Notes under the pieces: model-generated | What the model was told of the DNA's origin: nothing | Database searches by the model: none | Seen by the model: only the letters and a program-made list of their open reading frames with translations | Shown here: positions 60,241 through 64,000 of the stretch, in pieces | Numbering within the stretch: position 1 is the stretch's first letter | How the letters are laid out: each line of letters starts with the position of its first letter | Position numbers and translations under genes: made by a program | NCBI GenBank assembly: GCA_964022665.1 | Contig: CAXIDF010000001.1 | Span: 372,001 to 436,000 of the forward strand | DNA: 64,000 bases | Source: Haliea sp964022665 | GTDB taxonomy: Bacteria > Pseudomonadota > Gammaproteobacteria > Pseudomonadales > Halieaceae | Direction of reading: 5' to 3'

Positions 60241-61395
60241 TCACATCGCCCCGCGCAATACCTCTGCTTTATCCGTCCGCTCCCACGTGAAATCCGTGTC
60301 CTCCCGGCCAAAATGCCCGTACGCTGCAGTTTTACGGTAAATGGGCCGCTTCAGATCGAGCATGTCGACAATGCCCTTCGGCCGCAGGTCGAAATGCTCA
60401 CGCACCAGCTTCACGATGCTGGCATCGGACAGCTGGCCGGTGCCGAAGGTGTTGATCGAGATTGACGTAGGCTCTGCCACCCCGATCGCGTAGGACACCT
60501 GGATCTCGCAGCGGTCCGCGAGGCCGGCGGCAACAATGTTCTTGGCCACATAGCGCCCGGCGTAGGCCGCGGAGCGATCGACCTTCGAGGGGTCCTTGCC
60601 CGAAAACGCGCCGCCACCGTGGCGCGCCATGCCGCCGTAAGTGTCGACAATGATCTTGCGTCCGGTGAGGCCGCAGTCGCCCACGGGGCCGCCGATGATG
60701 AACACGCCGGTGGGATTGATGTGGTAGCGCGTGTCGGCGCTCAGCCACTCGGCGGGGAGCACTTCCTTGATAATGAGATCCATCACCGCCTGGTGGATGT
60801 CGGCCTGGCTGATGCTTTCATCGTGCTGGGTCGACAGTACCACCGCATCGATACCGACCGGCTGGCCATTCTCGTAGCGCAGGGTTACCTGGCTTTTGGC
60901 ATCGGGGCGCAACCAGGGCAGCGTGCCGTGCTTGCGCAGCTCCGCCTGCCGCTCTACCAGACGGTGGGCATAGAAGATGGGCGCGGGCATGAGGGTTGCG
61001 GTTTCATTGGTGGCGTAGCCGAACATCAGGCCCTGGTCGCCGGCACCCTGTTCCTTGTCGTCGCCGGCATCAACGCCCTGTGCGATATCCGGGCTCTGCT
61101 TGCCAATGGCGTTGAGTACAGCGCAGGACGCGCCATCGAAGCCGACTTTCGAGCTGTTGTAGCCGATGTCCAGCACCACGTTGCGCACCACGTCCTCGAG
61201 ATCGACGTAGGTTTTGGTGGTCACCTCGCCGGCAATCACCACCATGCCGGTCTTGACCAGGGTCTCCACCGCAACGCGCGCATCGGGGTCGTCGACAAGG
61301 ATCTTGTCGAGGATGGCGTCGGAAATCTGGTCGGCCATTTTGTCGGGGTGCCCTTCGGACACTGATTCGGAGGTGAAAGTCGCGTATTCGCTCAT
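60241..61395 (-). CDS. metK: S-adenosylmethionine synthetase
   Basis: A 384-residue MAT, identical in length to E. coli. FTSESVSEGHPDKMADQISDAILD, GAGDQGLMFGYATNET, TGRKIIVDTYGGMARHGGGAFSGKDPSKVDRSAAY and GHFGRED are present. It makes SAM from methionine and ATP. ATG 61395 overlaps the stop of the ArsR-methyltransferase gene by 4 bp (ATGA), so it is translationally coupled to that regulator. AGGAAACACGG precedes it. Confidence 0.97.
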   Translation of the reverse strand: MSEYATFTSESVSEGHPDKMADQISDAILDKILVDDPDARVAVETLVKTGMVVIAGEVTTKTYVDLEDVVRNVVLDIGYNSSKVGFDGASCAVLNAIGKQSPDIAQGVDAGDDKEQGAGDQGLMFGYATNETATLMPAPIFYAHRLVERQAELRKHGTLPWLRPDAKSQVTLRYENGQPVGIDAVVLSTQHDESISQADIHQAVMDLIIKEVLPAEWLSADTRYHINPTGVFIIGGPVGDCGLTGRKIIVDTYGGMARHGGGAFSGKDPSKVDRSAAYAGRYVAKNIVAAGLADRCEIQVSYAIGVAEPTSISINTFGTGQLSDASIVKLVREHFDLRPKGIVDMLDLKRPIYRKTAAYGHFGREDTDFTWERTDKAEVLRGAM

Positions 61396-62408
61396 ACCGT
61401 GTTTCCTGTTGCTGTGTGTGGGTGGCCGAAGAGGCGCACCTGTATCTGAAATCCGTTGCGCTGTGCCAGGTAGACGCTGGCGATGTCGGTCAGTCCGGCA
61501 TCGCTGGCCCAGGCCGCGAGGTCCTCGGGGGCAAAGCCCAGCCAGAGGTCCCCGCAGTTTTCCCGCGCCCACGCCTGGTCGTGGCGGCACAGGTCGGTTA
61601 CCAGTACCACGCCGCCGGGTGCCAGGCAGGCGGCAACGTCGTGCAGTATCTGCTGCGGCTGAGGCGTGTGGTGCAGCACCATATTGATGACCACGCAATC
61701 TGCCTGCAGGCTCGCCAGACGCTCGTGCCCGGTGTCTCCGTGCACGAATTCAATGTTGTCCAGTGCGTCGGTGGTGCTGCGTGCCCGTTCGAGCATGGCC
61801 GCGGTGATGTCCAGCGCGACCACGTGCCGGAAACGGGGGCCCAGGGTGAGCAGGAAGCTGCCGTCACCCGGGCCCACTTCCAGTGCGGTGTCGAAGCGGG
61901 TGAGCGGGGCGTTCCGCAATACCTGGGCGACGGTGTCCGCGTACTGTTCGTAGCTGGCGATAAGGTCTTGCTGCTGGCGGAATTTATGCGCGTTGTCGGT
62001 GAAGAAATGGCGTGAATTGGCCTCGCGCTGGCGCTGTACCTGTTGCAGGCGCTGTTCCAGCAGTTCGGGCAGGGGCACGGCATCCAGCGCATCGAAAATC
62101 TGTTGCTGCAGGGCATCCAGGCCCGGCTGTTGGCCAAGCTCGCTGCGGCGATAGAAGATGGAGTTGCCCTCGCGCCGGGAGGCGACCAGGCCCATGCCGG
62201 CGAGCACCTTGAGGTGGTGGCTCAGCGCGGGCTGACGGGTGGCAAACAGGGCGCACAACTCGGACACACCGTAGGAATCGTTGCGCAGCACGCGCAGGAT
62301 CTGCAGGCGCAACGGGTCTGCACTGGCCTTGCACAGGCTGGCCAGGGATTCGATGCGCGCTTCGGGGCGGGTGTCCAGCGCGTCGGGCTGTCGGGTTGCG
62401 GTGAGCAT
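61392..62408 (-). CDS. ArsR-methyltransferase fusion regulator, probable SahR
   Basis: A 338-residue protein: an ArsR-type winged HTH at about 20-95 (ADPLRLQILRVLRNDSYGVSELCALFATRQPALSHHLKVLAGMGLVASRREGN), a helical linker, and a class I SAM-dependent methyltransferase fold from about 140 (ALEVGPGDGSFLLTLG, VALDITAAMLERAR, INMVLHHTPQP). The pair ArsR-methyltransferase/metK beside tkt is conserved in Pseudomonas. Such proteins match SahR, a repressor of SAM-cycle genes that responds to SAH. The methyltransferase fold would then serve as the SAH sensor, an inference. ATG 62408 is used; the palindromic operator lies just upstream. Confidence 0.85.
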   Translation of the reverse strand: MLTATRQPDALDTRPEARIESLASLCKASADPLRLQILRVLRNDSYGVSELCALFATRQPALSHHLKVLAGMGLVASRREGNSIFYRRSELGQQPGLDALQQQIFDALDAVPLPELLEQRLQQVQRQREANSRHFFTDNAHKFRQQQDLIASYEQYADTVAQVLRNAPLTRFDTALEVGPGDGSFLLTLGPRFRHVVALDITAAMLERARSTTDALDNIEFVHGDTGHERLASLQADCVVINMVLHHTPQPQQILHDVAACLAPGGVVLVTDLCRHDQAWARENCGDLWLGFAPEDLAAWASDAGLTDIASVYLAQRNGFQIQVRLFGHPHTATGNTV

Positions 62409-62416
62409 GGCGGCGG

Positions 62417-62445
62417 AGTGTAGCAGGCAATGCAACCTATATCAA
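62417..62445 (-). promoter_or_regulatory. Candidate promoter of sahR-metK
   Basis: On the minus strand TTGATA (62445-62440), a 17-bp spacer and TACACT (62422-62417). The -35 box lies inside the 28-bp palindrome. Only 8 nt separate the -10 box from the ATG at 62408, so the message would be leaderless or nearly so. Confidence 0.5.
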
Positions 62446-62462
62446 AATAATTTGATATAGGT
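62435..62462. promoter_or_regulatory. Perfect 28-bp palindrome, probable SahR operator
   Basis: ACCTATATCAAA (62435-62446), spacer ATAA, TTTGATATAGGT (62451-62462): 12-bp arms without a mismatch in an AT-rich island within GC-rich DNA. It lies between the divergent regulator-metK and tkt genes, covering the -35 box of the former. Size and symmetry suit an ArsR-family dimer. Confidence 0.75.
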
Positions 62463-62591
62463 GCGCGATGCGTCGCGGCGGGCAGAATAAGCGCGCAATA
62501 GTTGGGTGATTTGTTTGCCGTGGGCCGCCGCTTACGCGAAAATAACGCCCCCTTGTTTACCGGCCTCAGCGCCCAGCCACGGAGCACGCCA

Positions 62592-64000
62592 ATGCCATCC
62601 CGCTTTGAACTCGCCAACGCCATTCGTGCACTCAGTATGGATGCTGTCCAGCGCGCCAACAGTGGTCACCCCGGTGCGCCGATGGGAATGGCGGATATCG
62701 CCGAGGTGCTGTGGAACGATTTCCTGCAGCACAACCCGGCGAACCCGCAGTGGCCCAACCGCGACCGTTTCGTGTTATCCAACGGTCACGGCTCCATGCT
62801 CATTTACTCCCTGCTGCACCTGAGCGGCTACGAACTTCCGCTGGAGGAGCTGCAGAATTTCCGTCAGCTGCACAGCCGTACGCCGGGGCACCCTGAGTAC
62901 GGTTACGCGCCCGGCGTGGAGACCACGACCGGTCCGCTGGGCCAGGGCATCAGTAATGCCGTGGGCATGGCGCTGGCGGAAAAGGTGCTGGCGGCGCAGT
63001 TCAACCGGCCCGGGCACACCGTGGTGGATCACCACACTTATGTTTTCCTCGGCGATGGCTGCCTGATGGAGGGTATCTCCCACGAGGTCTGCTCCCTGGC
63101 GGGTACGCTGGGGCTGGGGAAGCTGATCGCCTTTTACGACGACAACGGCATTTCGATTGATGGCGAGGTCGAGGGCTGGTTCACCGACGACACGCCGGCG
63201 CGGTTCCGTGCCTACGGCTGGCAGGTTATCCCCCGTGTTGACGGCCACGACCCGGACGAGGTGCGCCAGGCGATTGCCACTGCGCGCGCCGAAGAAGGCA
63301 TGCCCACACTGATTTGCTGCAAAACCATCATCGGCAAGGGCGCACCGAACAAGCAGGGCACAGAAGCCTGTCACGGCGCTCCCCTGGGTGTGGACGAGAT
63401 TGCGGCGGCGCGCGAGTTCCTGGGCTGGACGCACGGTCCCTTCGAGATCCCCGAGGCAATCTACGGTGGTTGGGATGCCCGCGCTGCGGGCGCCACGCGG
63501 GAGGAGGACTGGGAGGCCGCCATGGCAGCCTACGCCGAGGCGTATCCAGCCGAGGCGGCACAGCTGCGCCGGCGGCTCGCGGGGGATCTGCCCGAGGGCT
63601 TTGCCGCCCAGGCCCAGGCGTGGATCGACCAGTGCCAGGCCGAGGGGCAGAGTATTGCCTCGCGCAAGGCCTCGCAGAATTGCCTGGGTACCTTCGGCCC
63701 GCTGCTGCCCGAGCTGCTCGGTGGCTCGGCGGATCTCGCAGGCTCCAACCTCACTCTGTGGCAGGGTGCGCAGGGCGTCACCCCAACCGATGCCGCTGGC
63801 AACTATATCTACTACGGTGTGCGCGAGTTCGGCATGTCCGCCATCATGAACGGTATCGCCCTGCACGGCGGGTTTGTGCCCTACGGCGCTACTTTCCTTA
63901 TGTTCATGGAATATGCCCGCAATGCCGTGCGCATGGCGGCGTTGATGAAGCTGCGCACGATTTTCGTCTACACTCACGACTCCATTGGCCTGGGCGAGGA
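62592..64000 (+). CDS. tkt: Transketolase, 5' part only
   Basis: The first 469 codons of transketolase; it runs off the window. NAIRALSMDAVQRANSGHPGAPMGMADIAEVLW, LSNGHGSMLIYSLLHL, TTGPLGQGISNAVGMALAEK, the ThDP motif GDGCLMEGISHEV...DDNGISIDG and TFGPLLPELLGGSADLAGSN are intact. It moves two-carbon units in the pentose phosphate pathway. CACGGAGCACGCC precedes ATG 62592. Divergent from the SahR-like gene. Confidence 0.96.
   Translation, partial: MPSRFELANAIRALSMDAVQRANSGHPGAPMGMADIAEVLWNDFLQHNPANPQWPNRDRFVLSNGHGSMLIYSLLHLSGYELPLEELQNFRQLHSRTPGHPEYGYAPGVETTTGPLGQGISNAVGMALAEKVLAAQFNRPGHTVVDHHTYVFLGDGCLMEGISHEVCSLAGTLGLGKLIAFYDDNGISIDGEVEGWFTDDTPARFRAYGWQVIPRVDGHDPDEVRQAIATARAEEGMPTLICCKTIIGKGAPNKQGTEACHGAPLGVDEIAAAREFLGWTHGPFEIPEAIYGGWDARAAGATREEDWEAAMAAYAEAYPAEAAQLRRRLAGDLPEGFAAQAQAWIDQCQAEGQSIASRKASQNCLGTFGPLLPELLGGSADLAGSNLTLWQGAQGVTPTDAAGNYIYYGVREFGMSAIMNGIALHGGFVPYGATFLMFMEYARNAVRMAALMKLRTIFVYTHDSIGLGE

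Noticed and set aside
60072..60465. Short ORFs inside the ahcY-metK gap
   Set aside because: They arise from palindromic repeats and run into metK in a non-coding direction; repetitive Pro/Arg/Ser composition, no ribosome site.

Overview
The window reads as chromosomal core sequence of a GC-rich gammaproteobacterium. Gene order repeatedly matches Pseudomonas-type chromosomes: rph / crc / pyrE; slmA, argB, algC, coaBC, radC, rpmB, rpmG, mutM; coaD, rsmD / ftsY, ftsE, ftsX, rpoH; trmB / hemW, rdgB, metW, metX, yggT, proC, yggS / pilT, pilU; ruvX, yqgE, tonB, gshB; and metK, ArsR-methyltransferase / tkt. Placement near marine Cellvibrionales or Halieaceae-like bacteria is only an inference. I saw no rRNA, tRNA, CRISPR array, prophage or transposase.

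Layout. 0-5.3 kb: fatty-acid activation and oxidation (acyl-CoA synthetase end, large acyl-CoA dehydrogenase), OxyR, a small exported protein and a SPOR-domain membrane protein. 5.4-12 kb: uvrD, a TRAP uptake system whose binding protein lies opposite its permease genes, a thioesterase, and yaaA. 12-18.4 kb: a flavin monooxygenase, a GNAT-like protein, ubiA/ubiC, a rubredoxin-rubredoxin reductase fusion and a DUF1415 protein with a problematic start codon. 18.4-29.3 kb: recG, a YeeZ-like protein, ridA-spoT-rpoZ-gmk, yicC, rph, a Crc-like protein, pyrE and a coiled-coil protein. 29.4-38.7 kb: a sulfatase, slmA, argB, algC split from its membrane domain by one in-frame amber codon, coaBC (no dut beside it), radC, rpmB-rpmG and mutM. 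38.8-53.7 kb: coaD, rsmD, ftsYEX, rpoH behind a near-perfect CIRCE operator, trmB, the eight-gene yggS-to-hemW operon, and pilTU. 53.7-64 kb: ruvX, yqgE, tonB, gshB, rsmE, then methionine-cycle genes metF, ahcY, metK and a probable SahR regulator, ending in a truncated transketolase gene.

The methionine/SAM cycle is the clearest joint function. metX and metW serve methionine synthesis, metF supplies methyl-THF, metK makes SAM and ahcY removes SAH. The ArsR-methyltransferase fusion overlaps metK by 4 bp and has a perfect 28-bp palindrome over its putative promoter. The only long non-coding stretch, between ahcY and metK (59.67-60.24 kb), holds two elaborate inverted-repeat elements.

No wholly new multi-gene system is evident. 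The best second-look items are the amber-interrupted algC, the CIRCE site before rpoH, the structured repeats between metK and ahcY, and the SahR-type operator.
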